64,000 nt of DNA from Brachynemurus nebulosus (lineage: Eukaryota; Arthropoda; Insecta; Neuroptera; Myrmeleontidae): assembly GCA_035578155.1 (NCBI GenBank), contig JAPWDM010000001.1, forward strand, positions 16,160,725 to 16,224,724, read 5' to 3'. Position 1 is the stretch's first letter. Every line of letters starts with the position of its first letter. A model generated the notes under the pieces. It made no database searches, was not told the DNA's origin, and saw only the letters and a program-made list of their open reading frames with translations. Shown here piece after piece: positions 1 through 12,100 of this stretch. The translations under genes and the position numbers were made by a program.

Positions 1-842
1 CTCAGTGTTCGTGACTTGTCGCGATTCATTCGGGCGAGTTTGTGTCCCGTACATACACTAGATTTCAGCATACAATTAAAATTTTATCATGTCTAAATAA
101 GTTTCGGTTTTGCCCGAAACTGAAATCGAAGCCGAAGTTTCGGTTTTGGTTGCAAATCTTGTTACGGTCGGACACTATTAAAAAGTAATTTGAAATTAAA
201 ATGTAATTGCTTCTCGGATCAAAAAGAGTACCTATGTGATTGACTGATTTATCGAACTGGAATGGTTTTCGAACGATTCAGTGGTCTAATGGGTAAAACC
301 ACAGAGTAAGGCAGAGACAACATATCTATCTCTATACTACTTGAACCAGTGTAACCAGTAAGAGATAGAAAATATGTTATATACGTGCACGGTGTTTACT
401 TTGTGTTGGCGAGCTAAACTGTGTATGTGTGCGTAATCGAAGATAGTGGTCGTCGTCACGTGACCATGCTCGCATACATATGTGTAATACCACAACGCTA
501 TGTGTGGAGATGTAACAATGCCAACACAACCAACATAACAATCAAATCCATTGTTTTCTGACTGACCTACACTCAGTGAGTGCCACTGAGAGAGTGACTA
601 CTTAGTAGCCTTAGGTACACAAAAATGCACACTGCAGATTTCATGATAGAGATAGTTGCTATGTCTCCATTACTCCGTGGGTAAAACGTTTGGCTAGTTA
701 CCAAGAGATCCGGGTTCTGTTTAAATAGTGCAAAAATCTAAAAACATGAAAAGTTGAATAGCAGATCTAATCAAATGACAGAAAATGCAACACTTTTAAA
801 ATCAGTTTAATATATAGTTATCCAAAACAGGTTCTTCATTAA
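1..842. other. Intergenic left edge, no gene seen
   Basis: No coding region is supported here. Around 103-165 there is a cluster of short direct and inverted TTTCGG/CCGAAA words, as at the end of a degraded DNA transposon. The rest is unique-looking AT-rich DNA. The far 3' end of the neighbouring minus-strand gene could reach into 780-842. Confidence 0.5.
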
Positions 843-2939
843 TTATTCTTCCATTTTGAAGAATAACATTATATTTAAAAAAAAAATACGTTTTTCTGTA
901 TCATTTGAATTTTGATTCGTTACTGAAAAAATTGATTTTAAAAACGCAATTACCCAAAAATATAGTAACTTTATAATATACTTGATATACTTGATAACAG
1001 GACAAATTCTGAATATAAGTAGCAAACAATATAAATTTAGCATTACCATTTTCAATATAATTTTGTGCAGCAACTCCAATATCATTGGACGACAAAGAGC
1101 GTTCCGGCCTTTTATTAATTTTCCTGTTCCGTTTTCGTGGTGTTAAATCGGGTGGATAACGGACTGGTTCATAACACATCGGCTCATAAGCAATTGTCGG
1201 ATCCCAATACAGATTTGTACTTAAACACGAATTCGTTTGCAGCACATTATCGGAAAATGTACGTTGCAATTGAAATGAATTATTATCCATCATGGTTTGT
1301 TTTATTTTGGACAGAAATTTCTTATCGGATTGACTGAGAGTTTTGCTATTTAATTCTGACGTAAATTGGTAACTTGAGACAGGAGTCTGTAACAATAAAT
1401 TTGGGTGTTAATTTTTATGCGATATGTTAACTTTTGCATGTGTCGTGTTTGTTTAAATTTAAATCTAAGCAATCCTAATGGTTTTTTTTTCCAAACACCT
1501 GGCAATCTATTTTTAAAATAAGTTATTAGACAGGTGATGACTTGTTACTTAAGATTAGATATTTTCTGAGCACAGAATTAAGACAAACAAACAACAGTAG
1601 TTAAAGACTACGATGAGGAGAACCGGATTACATAGGGCACTTGAGTTACGTACACCAAAGTCTCCACATAATACGGGCCTCTACAAAATCGAATAGAATC
1701 TCAAAATTACGGAATAAAACAGAAATGATAAGCGCTTTTCCGGTTTGTTTTTTTTTTTTTTTTGCTCGCCTCCAAGTGGGGAGTGTTTAGGAGCCACCAC
1801 ATTAGAAGTACTCCGGGGCCCCCACAGAGGTAAATCCGGTCCTGATGATAGGTATGCTGCAAAGTAGTGGCCAAATCGACATCGTTTAATCTTTTTTTAC
1901 TGTTGACCAAAGTAGGAGTCCCTTTCGTTTTAAGCCGTTTCTACACGATGCTGGGTTGCTCCACATCAAATCAACCAATGCTCAAAACCTTGTCTTCAGA
2001 TCATTATAATATTTTTTTTTATATGGTAATACTTGCTTTGAAGATAACGAATGTAAATTTTTATCTTTTTATTAGCATTATTTTTATAGTTATAACAATT
2101 TTTAAAATCCAAAAACTGCAATTTTTCGGAGCGCTTTGAAATATTTAAACACATGTAGCTCAAAAACTATTTGCCCTAGAAAGTGGCACCATTAATTTCA
2201 GAATTAAAAGGGCTTTAATTTGACATATAACACGATAATGTAGTTCAAATTTAACCCTTTGTCCACAATCCAAAAAACTCCAAAATCGGAATTTTTAATT
2301 TTTTTGAAAAAAATATATGTTATACTCAACCTCTTAAGTGAGTTGTGTACAAAGTTTCATGATGGTATTCTAATGGTAACACACTGAAATAATTTTCATC
2401 TGAATTAAGAAGTGTGTAACTCTGGTACATTTAGTACAGTATATGTTATTAACAAGTAAAGATCTCAAGGACGGACCTATCGATTTTGATGAAACTTGAA
2501 TAAGTTCTAAAACACTAAAAAATAAGCGACACGTATTGTTTTTTATTTTCAGAAAAACGATTTGAAAGGGTTAACTCGCTCTTCAAAAATTGGGGTAAAA
2601 TTTAATCTTTCAAATATCTCGAAAACGGTAAGAGATAGGAAGAGATAGAGTAAAAGTTTAAACTGACGATATTGGTTTTTTTTAAAGAGCTATCTATTGA
2701 TATGCAATTTATTCAAATTACACCAACAGGAGTAGTTGGGGGTTAAAATTAGGGGGTTAATTTTGCGAAAGGGGGTTAAAAGTTAAATATATTAAAATTT
2801 TGTTTGCAGATTTCAAATGTACGTAAAAAAATCTAATCGACCTGTAGGAAAATAATGTAGGAATGAAGTTTTCGAATTCAACCTTACGATCAACATACGA
2901 TTTGGTACTCAAATAGTACGATTATGTCACATATACATA

Positions 2940-3037
<98 letters not shown>

Positions 3038-3494
3038 TATTGTGTTTAGCATATGAATCTGTTCTGCAAAACAGAGAAGGAAATATGGTGTTCATAAGTA
3101 TATATATATACCTATATACATTGAGGAGAGAATCGACTAGAGAGAATGCTGTGTATTACAAATACATTAAGAAATTGAAGCAAAAAAATTGACTGATGTG
3201 GGCAAAAAAATTGACTGATGGGATTACTTTAATGGCGGTCAAACCATTAATTTAATGGTTTAATTGGTTTATCTAATATTTATAAACAAGTCTCCGTGGT
3301 TACGATTTGGGCTTACTAAAATGGAGTCATGCTTCAAAATTTAATGCCTCTAGGAAACATATGTTAAAATATGTTTGATTCAGTGCTCTGTGCCTATATA
3401 TCGCTTTTTATTTTGTTTGGAATATGAACACCTGGAATGGACACTATATTTCCTTCTTTGTTTTGCAGAACAGATTCATATGCTAAACACAATA

Positions 3495-3574
<80 letters not shown>

Positions 3575-5490
3575 TTGTATATATACATATACTTATATAT
3601 ATATAATTATATAGACTAATTATATAAATGTATAATTGTGGTAGCCAAATACAACCAGGATACGACTGGATCGTATTCTGTAATATAGTAATCGAACCAA
3701 TAGTATCCGTAGTAACGTTTTCAAATAATTATTGTCAAAATATAATATTGATAATAAAATTTTACTTTTTTGAGAAGAAATTGCAAAATTTTGAAAGAAA
3801 GAAAGTGGTATTCGCTTTATTTTCAAAATACGTACGTATACAAATTATGTCCTGCAATAGTTATAGTAGCATTTGCTCAAAAATGAACATTATATTATAT
3901 TCCTTGAATCTCACTCGTCTCACCCTGTTACCTGCTTCAAGGAAAATGCCTACAAACTGCGGCTTTACGCTTTGTCTAGTAGTATAATAATATAATAGTG
4001 TTCATTGGTCTGTGTTTCTACCCCAGTCGACTAACTATAGGGGTTAAAGATTGAATTTATTTTTTTTATTTTAATAATTAAGCAGGTGATAGAATATTTC
4101 CTTTAAAAAATCGATATATCTCGAAAGTTAAGCAAAAAATCGAAAAACTATATCCTTTCGTTTTTGTTCTACACACTGAAAATAAAAATCCACCTTCAGA
4201 CTTTGTAGTGACGGTAATTAAAATCGTTTCCTATGGATTGCCATAATACCTTTTTTTTTGTATAAAATATATAAAAATATAATTGAGAATTACTTAAAGT
4301 GTTATTAAAAGAATAATTTTAACGAATAGTAAATATTTGAAGATATGATTAATTTTATCTTTCTAAATTGTTAGTTATTTAAAAAAAAAAAAAGTGTCTT
4401 ATTTGTTATTCTTTATGTTAAATATTAAAATTTTGAAATCAAAGTTTCCTGTTTATTCCTTTACCAACTGAAAATACTAAAAACAAAACTAAAAAATACA
4501 ATTAAGTATATGTAATTTTAAAATACTTGCCTTTGGAAATAGTGTCGGCTTTTGTGTGGAAGTACTACTTTTTGATTTTTTCTTAGATTTTGGTTTAAAT
4601 TTATTAAAATCACAATTACATGACTCAGATGTTTTTGTGGATGTGAACTTGAAATCAGCTGAAAGTGATCGAGTTAATTTTTTTTTCTTAACTTTTTTAC
4701 TCAAAAACGATTTTTTTAAAGTTCCAAATTTCTTCTCGCTAACTGTTTTTAAAATATCACTATTAAGAACTTTTTCATATATTTCATTATCCGGTAACGA
4801 TAAATCGATATTTTTTTGAATTTTAACAGGTACTAAATTTTGATAACTTGAGTATTTTAATTTTTTGTGTAATTTATGTTTTTTATTTTTTCTTAATGAG
4901 GAAGTTTTAATGTCAGAACGATTTTTATTTAAGTTAACATTTTTTAATTCTTCAGCTACCAAGTAATTTATATCATCAGAAATTTGATTTAATTCCTTTT
5001 TATTATCAATATGAGTGTCTTTAGTTTTAGTGTTTACAAACTCCTTGTTCAATTTGAACTGATTTAAAAGTTTACACTTTTTTAAACTAGGTTGTTCTTC
5101 ATCTGAACTAATCACTATTGTTGTCAGATCATTTGTAGATTTAGATAAATTTGTTTTACAATCGCTCACCGATTTAAATATTTCATCCTTTGTTAAATCA
5201 ATTGTAATATCGCAATTTGCATTTAACTTTGACAAGTCTGGAGATAACTGTGTCGACTGAACATTTTCATTCTGTTTCAAATTAGCATTTGAATCTTCTC
5301 GTATGCTTATCATTATATTAGGATCATATATTATATTTCTACAGATAAGAACACCGTAATTGTTGTAATTGTTTAAAAAATATTTTGTTGTTTGCGTTAA
5401 CTTACACAAATAATTTTGTCGTGATAAGATTACCTTACAATGAGATACTTGTTTCATAAACAATTCAATACATAAAATTCTTAAGTACAT
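843..5490 (-). CDS. Unrecognised nuclear-type protein with two SUMO-interaction-like motifs (3 exons)
   Basis: I do not recognise this protein. The exons I read are 5490-4531, 1386-1047 and 922-843, giving about 459 residues. Exon 1 joins exon 2 in phase 0 (..LFPK|TPVSSYQ..) and exon 2 joins exon 3 in phase 1. The donor at 4530 is AAG|GCAAGT, a GC-AG intron; the acceptor at 1387 is TTATTGTTACAG. The product is hydrophilic and Lys/Ser/Asn-rich, with basic runs such as [10 protein letters not shown] and KSKKKSKSS. It has two SUMO-interaction-like motifs, ITIDLTKDE (about residue 95) and IVISSDEE (about 125). The real start may be Met60 (MISIREDSN, at 5313), because residues 1-59 look like translated 5' sequence. 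The last exon ends ..[16 protein letters not shown]. One extra base in its T run would give a better tail, [18 protein letters not shown], ending at 802. A nuclear, SUMO-linked role is inference. The gene is divergent from Arp10. Confidence 0.6.
2942..3033. repeat. (TA)n microsatellite, left of a foldback element
   Basis: About 46 uninterrupted TA units abut the left arm of the inverted repeat at 3034-3498. A second long (TA)n array abuts its right arm. Confidence 0.95.
3034..3498. mobile_element. Foldback element with family-C body between two (TA)n arrays
   Basis: The left arm (3034-3090, TTGTTTATTGTGTTTAGCAT) returns in reverse complement at 3434-3498. The body (3121-3395) is a dispersed repeat, here called family C. 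It contains the words GAGAATCGACTAGAGA and GTCTCCGTGGTTAC, and recurs at 45735-46028 (minus) and 60491-60775 (plus). No coding capacity. Confidence 0.75.
3499..3573. repeat. (TA)n microsatellite, right of a foldback element
   Basis: About 37 TA units lie directly after the right arm AACACAATAAACAA of the foldback element. The array leads into the left end of the reversed hAT-like MITE. Confidence 0.95.
3606..4014 (-). mobile_element. hAT-like MITE, family B, reversed and left-truncated
   Basis: This is the reverse complement of the elements at 20997-21426 and 40061-40508. It ends in GTTCATTGGTCTGTG, the family terminal repeat. The opposite terminus is lost at the (TA)n side. It is non-coding; short ORFs in it are incidental. 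Confidence 0.8.
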
Positions 5491-6177
5491 GTTATAAAAT
5501 AAATTTTAAATTATAGTAATTTTCGTTTAATACGACCTACGTTTTATTATTCAATATTATAAATAATAAAATTTAAGTATCGTATTTTATTTTTATTAAT
5601 AAATTCATTTTCTAAATTTATTCACTGACCCATACATCAAAAAAACTTGAACCTTTATGATAATTCAAAAAGATTGTTCACTTCTTCGATTCAATATATT
5701 TGACTTTCTTTGGAATCAAACGTAAAGAAAAATACAAAATTTGAACTCGTTATTTAAAATTTACATCAAAATGTGGACTAAAAATTATTTTTCATGCACA
5801 GAATATAATAAAACCATTTATAAAACTCTCAAAATTATTTGAAGGTGGAATCCAAAATTAAAATCAGATATATATGCCTATCTCATTCTAATGACAAACC
5901 TAATTAAATTATGAAAGAGCAAAAAGTGTATTATGATTTTATCTACGGTATTTTATATTTTCCATGAAAACTAATTTAATTTTTTAAATATATTTATCTT
6001 ACCTTTAATTTTTGTATTAAAATTTATTATAAAATAGTTAAAATTTGATAGAGTTACTTTTTTTTTCTAAAAAATAAACATAATTGTATTAGTTCTAATA
6101 AATGTCAATTGTGTCTATCACATGTGTGATTTGATTATTTTTTGACAACTATTCAAAAAAATAGTCGCTTTCAAAAA
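5491..6177. promoter_or_regulatory. Divergent intergenic region between the SIM-motif gene and Arp10
   Basis: The two genes are head to head. The gap is 687 bp if the left gene starts at 5490, or about 865 bp if it starts at 5313. The region is very AT-rich and I see no clear TATA box or named factor site. That it carries both promoters is inferred from gene orientation. Confidence 0.5.
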
Positions 6178-9100
6178 ATGTCATTATACGAAGGAATTGG
6201 TTCAATTTCTGAGAAGATTATCGTTGTTATCGATATTGGATCTGCTTATACAAAGTTAGTTTTCAATAGCAAACATTAAGTATAAATATTATTCAGTATT
6301 TAACATATTTTTTCATTTTAGATTTGGATTTGCGGGAGAATTTTCGCCAAGATGTATCATACCTAGTGAAATAAAAATACCTTCTACAGGAGTGATAAGA
6401 AAAATAATAGAGTATCAAAATAAAGACGATTTATTTGATATTTTAACACAGTTTGTTTTTATGCTCTATACAAAGTGAGTCATTACATTATACCTAATTT
6501 CTAATTACTAATTAAAAAAAAAAAAAATATGGGCTGCTAATGAACAATTCCTACACAATTTTCCTCATGTCTCGTCTCAAAAAAAAAAGAAAAATTATTC
6601 ATTCTCATTCATCTGTTTACTCTGAAGATGGTCGAAAGACTGAAAACGCGTTAAGTATGGTTCATTTCAGTTAAACTTAGCCATGCTTCGTCGCTTTGAA
6701 TTTAAATAATTTCCGTTTTCTTGGCTTTATCACTTTTATTATTGAATTTATGTAAATTTTAAATTTGCAGTTAATTTTTGAAAAGAATAGAAGGTTGATT
6801 TGTTTCAAATATAAGAATTATTTAATTTTTCGAAGTGTCTAGTCGTCCGATAAACGGACGAATAAAAAAAACCTAGTCGTCCGATTATCGGACGAATAAA
6901 ATAACCTAGTCGTCCGACTATCGGATGAATAAAATAAATTAATCGTCCGATAAATCTAATTCTTCTAGGAATGGTATGCTTACTATTTTATAATTAATAA
7001 TTACATATTTGATTATAAAATATTACAGAAGGAATTAAATTTATAACATTTTAAATTTGGTTAGGTTAGTTTAGTTAGTTTTGACAATATACTTCGATTT
7101 TTTATATAAAAACTAGGTGGTGAAATTGGTTTTAGTTAGGTTAGTTTAGTTAGTTTTGACAATATACTTCGATTTTTTATATAAAAACTAGGTGGTGAGG
7201 TTGGTTTTGGTTAGGTTAGTTTAGTTAGTTCTGACAATATACTTCGATTTTTTATATAAAAACTAGGTGGTGAACTCGTGGGGTTGGTTTTGGTTAGGTT
7301 AGTTTAGTTAGTTTTGACAGTATTCTTCAATTTTTGATATAAAAACTAGGTGGTGAGGTTGGTTAAAAATTTGAAATTTCACGAATAAATTTAAAATGTT
7401 ATAAATTTAATTCCTTCTGTAATATTTTATAATCAAATATGTAATTATTAATTACAAAATAGTAAGCATACCGTTCCTAGAAGAATTAGATTTATCGGAC
7501 GATTAATTTATTTTATTCATCCGATAGTCGTACGACTAGGTTATTTTATTCGTCCGATAGTCGGACGACTAAGTTTTTTTTTATTCGACCGTTTATCGGA
7601 CGACTAGCAACACCCTTAGTTTTTTAACGAAAACTCATGATCAATTGTATCTGAAATGAGGTATAATAAAATGATTTTAATAGTGAAAATAGACAAAATT
7701 AAGTCAAGAAAATAGACAAGTTTAAGTTGAAACTTTTCAAAGTAAATCTTTCAACAGTGAATTATTTAAGTTATAAGCTATTTATACTCTAAAAAATACA
7801 TTAACTTTTTCCTGTTACATTAGCAATAAAGTCAGGGTAATATTTAAGAACAAGTAGTAACCACATATTATACTTTCTTAAAAATTTTACGCTTTTTAGA
7901 CATTTCAAAATTTATGCATTTTGTAACCTATTTTTTATAGTGCACCTACATTATGCTTCAAAATCAGTATTCAAACACTGATACCGATTTTTTACTAACT
8001 CCACTATCTAACTTTACCAAACCACATTTTATGTGCATCTGTAGCATCTTTTTTCTAAATGACATATGTTGCTTATTAATTCATTTCAACTACATGGAAA
8101 TTTTAATTAAGGTAAAAGCTTGAGTAACTTATAAAAAAAGTAGACATTTTTACAGAATGAACAAATGATAATATTGTTTCAAAAAGACGAAACTATCAGA
8201 AATCAAGAATTACACAAAATAATCATAAATTATTTTTATGATTGTGGCCTTTAGGCTTGAAATTTATTGTCATTTCAGCCTAAGTAAACCGAAGTCTTCT
8301 ATATTTCTTAAGAGATGAATACAGAATGAAAATTACATATTAGGTTGTAGCTGTCTCCTTTCATTGTGGCAATGACTCCCAAGCTATTCAGTATTTATCC
8401 AGTCATGGATGATCCTAAATGATGAATTTAGAAGTATGTTTGACTTAAGGATCATTCCTTTAAACCTTTTTCTTAATTTTCGCAAAATTTTTGGGTAGGC
8501 CCGGGCCTACACAGCCCGTCCGCTAAGATCACCACTCTTACTTATCACATTATTCATAATTTATTTTTAACTTTTTTTTATATTGTAAAGAATAATTTGT
8601 AAATTTTAATTTTTTTTTATTTCTTATAGATATGCTCTAATTAATCCTAAAGATCGTACTGTAATTATAGTAGAATCTTTACTATGTCCAACAGTATTTC
8701 GCGAAACGTTAGCAAAGGTCCTATTTTGTCATTTTGAGGTAATAATTACTTACAGTAATAAAATTAATTATTGCTGTCATATTTTTTCATTTTTCTTTTC
8801 TATTTTAGGTAGGAAGCGTAGTTTGGCTTCCATCACATTTAGTTTGTTTAAGTACTTTAAATATTGACAGTGCTTTGGTGCTTGATGTAGGTTACAAAGA
8901 ATCTACTTTATTCCCAGTTTATCAAGGTGTACCAATTTTAAATGCTTGGCAAGCGTTACCATTAGGATCACATGCAATTCATAGGTAAACAGACATTTGA
9001 GTTGGTATATTATACACTATGGTCGTTTCTTAAAAAAGTATTTCATATAAAACATCTACTACTCCTTTTGATTCAAATATTTCAAAGGTGACTGTTGACA

Positions 9101-12100
9101 GGCAACAGAGATGTACGTAGAACAAGCCTTCATATGGAATTTGTCTGCCCAAAGAATATAGTGTAAAAAACGACAGCTAGATGGCAAAACACTATGAATT
9201 TATGTCGAGTTCCTATACTAAAATATAGTCCGGACATGTCAGCCATTTTTCATCAAAGAATGTCAAAATAATTATCACATGTTTGAGTAAATTGAGTCTT
9301 AATAAGTTATAAGTTAAAAAGTTTTAAATTTAAATATTTGTTCTAAGTTAAATTACATGATATTTTTAAAAATATTTAATTTATTTCCAGTTTATTTTTG
9401 ACGAAACTGATGGAAAATGGCGGACTATCAAAAATCATGTCCTGACTAGCAAAATGCTTGCAGTGCCACATAGTAGTTGCCTCTGTGAACTACGTCTCGC
9501 CTCAGTCTGAAATTGTCTAAAAAATTAACACGGGTTGCGTTTTCTACTTACGTCTATATTCACTGCTGTTGATTTGAAACGTTTGATTGCTACTTTATAA
9601 AATATTCTATTTTGTAAACAATAAAAAAAATACTTTCCAAAATACCAATTTATTTATATGTAAATTATATAGATCATGTTCGGAAACAGTGTGTTAAGGT
9701 CTCTCGCTTTTTGCGCGAGCGTAGTGCAGGCCCAGAATGTGGTTTTTTTTTTGCAAAAATTTTGGAATTTTTTAAATGTTTTTTTATTATGCACCTGCGC
9801 AGAAGGCTGAAAGGTGTTGGTTTGTTCCGATAATTCAAGTTAAAATGTACTAGTCGGACTTTAAATCTCTAAAAAAGTCGTGTAGTATGACCGTGTTCAC
9901 CAAGGCTGTTTCGATAAGACTAAACAATTAAAATTAAGATATGTTAAGACTCAAAACTTTAATAATGTGCGTCTCTACAGCGCTAAAGTTTTTTCAAAAA
10001 ATAGAAATAGCCATATAGATATTTTAAGAATTTATTCTGTATAATTATATTGAGGTACACAAATAATTTTTTGGAAATGAAATAAAATATTAAATGGTGA
10101 CTCAAACGCGATTATATCGAAACAAATTTTTTTCAACATAGCGAAACGGAAATATCAATTTGATCAGTGTCTGAAAGAAAAGTGATTTTTTTTTTTTTGT
10201 TATTTATGTTAGATTTGGGAGCAAAGTACATAAGATTATTAAAAATTTGGAGAGACAGGTCTACCCACACTGTCAACTTCCCATTGGGTGCCCTTAATGA
10301 CTATTGCACATGAATAACTTTTTTTAAATTTAGGGGCTCCCGATAGAGGCTGTGCCCCTTGCATCACACCGGGGGCTTCGCCTTCTGTACCTAAGGGTGG
10401 GGGCTCCACCCTTATCGAACAAATGATAATATCATTTGTTCTTAAGATACGCGAGACAAAAAATATTTCCCAAAAAGTTTCTTATTTCGTTTTTCCGTTG
10501 TTTTTTCTTTTCTTTTTTTAATATTATAATTTACTGGCGTTTTTAACATCACAGAAGATTCTTAGGCCATTATATAATAAAGACATGGTAAAAAATCCAT
10601 ATAATCTATGTTATGTTAATAAAGTTAATTCCGTTTTTTTATCACAAAAACAAACCGCTAACCCGAATTCGCTGAAAACTTTATCCGGTCTTCATTTTTT
10701 AATTACGCATCTAATTAAATTAGTCCGGAGTTGATATCATCATTTGTTCTCGAGATATGCGAGACGAAAAAAAATTCACGAACGAACGAACGCACACACA
10801 GACATCACGCTAAAAACGATGGATTCGGATTCTAGTGACCTTGAAACGTGAAGATATGTCCAAATTAGCGATTCGTAAAATCGGACCCATTACAATACCT
10901 TCCAATGGGAAGTTAAAAAAAAATTTTTTGGGTAAAATGGTGGCATTTTGAAGAAATCTTCCACTTTTTCACTCAAATCTCTAATTTTCAATCAATCATA
11001 AAAATCGTGTGTGCTTCGCTAGATTATATTTCTAAGAAGCTGCAATACAAATTTCAAGTCCATTGTATGAAAAGTGCCCGGATTTTGATTTTTGCTATGT
11101 TTAAAACATGTATTTTTGAAATAATCGCGTTTGGGCTCCTGTTTTACTTATTGAATATACGTAGAAGAAACCCTTAAAATCTCATTTTATTTGCTTTTTT
11201 CATTTTCATAAAAACAATTTTCTAAAAGAAGTCTAACAGGGTGGCGATCGACCTGGAAAACCTGGAAAAGTCAGGAAATTTCGAATTTTGTCGTAGTCAG
11301 GAATTTTTTTCAGTTTTTGCCCCGGCGAGAGCGTTGACTGACAGTTTTTCTAAAAAGTTTTTTGACAACCTTTTTTTTTTGCTCTTCAGTTGTATTTTTT
11401 GCCACTGACGAGCAAAAAGAAAAGAAAGGTTGTCAAAAAACTATTTTTAGAAATAATTAACATTTAGACAATATTTTTTTGGAGTAGGCCTTGGAATTTT
11501 ATTCGGAGTCAGGGAATTTTGAAATTGGTTTTCAATAACCACCCTGGTCTAATTTTATGTCAGTTAGATGTAAAGTCTTAACATCATTAGTTTCGTTAAT
11601 ACATACCGTCAAACGGGACTATTTGAAGTAGGTGGGACTATTTGAAACAAAACAAAAACAAAGATTTAAGCTCTTATATCTGTTTGATTTTTGAACGTAT
11701 TCATAACGTTAATGCGTCTTTAATAGGGGATATCCTTTAAGAGTTTAAATCTTTTTTAAAACTCTTCTTTAAGAGTTTAAATCTTTTTTTTTTCTAAAAA
11801 AAACCTCTAGATTGCACAAATTATAATCGAATTATTAAAATAAATTTTAATCCTTACTATACCTCCGGGCAAACGATGTAGCCACTTACGGTTTCGGTAT
11901 TGGGCTGTCATTTACCTTACTCCGTGTATATTCAAATATTCAAATCAAAACTCGATCGCTCACGACTTAAAATTTACTATAATCCGAAACATGGTTGAAG
12001 GATCGTGAAATCAGTTTAATCGCGTTTCTACTATATAATATATATAATATAGCTTTTTTGAAAATTATTGTTAGGTTCAACCTGATCAATTAAATGTAAA

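Larger units (their letters stand above)
1387..4530 (-). other. Intron of the SIM-motif gene, filled with repeats
   Basis: From 1387 to about 2940 it is AT-rich with no ORF of substance. A GC-richer patch at 1615-1850 resembles a decayed terminal-inverted-repeat element (GAACCGGATTAC.. / ..GTAAATCCGGTCC). The segment 2942-4014 holds two (TA)n arrays, a foldback repeat and a hAT-like MITE, listed separately. The segment 4015-4480 has nothing recognisable. Confidence 0.55.

Noticed and set aside
3375..3619. Frames with long Ile-Tyr repeats on both strands
   Set aside because: They are translations of the (TA)n microsatellite, not genes. The same holds for the frame over 18621-18714.
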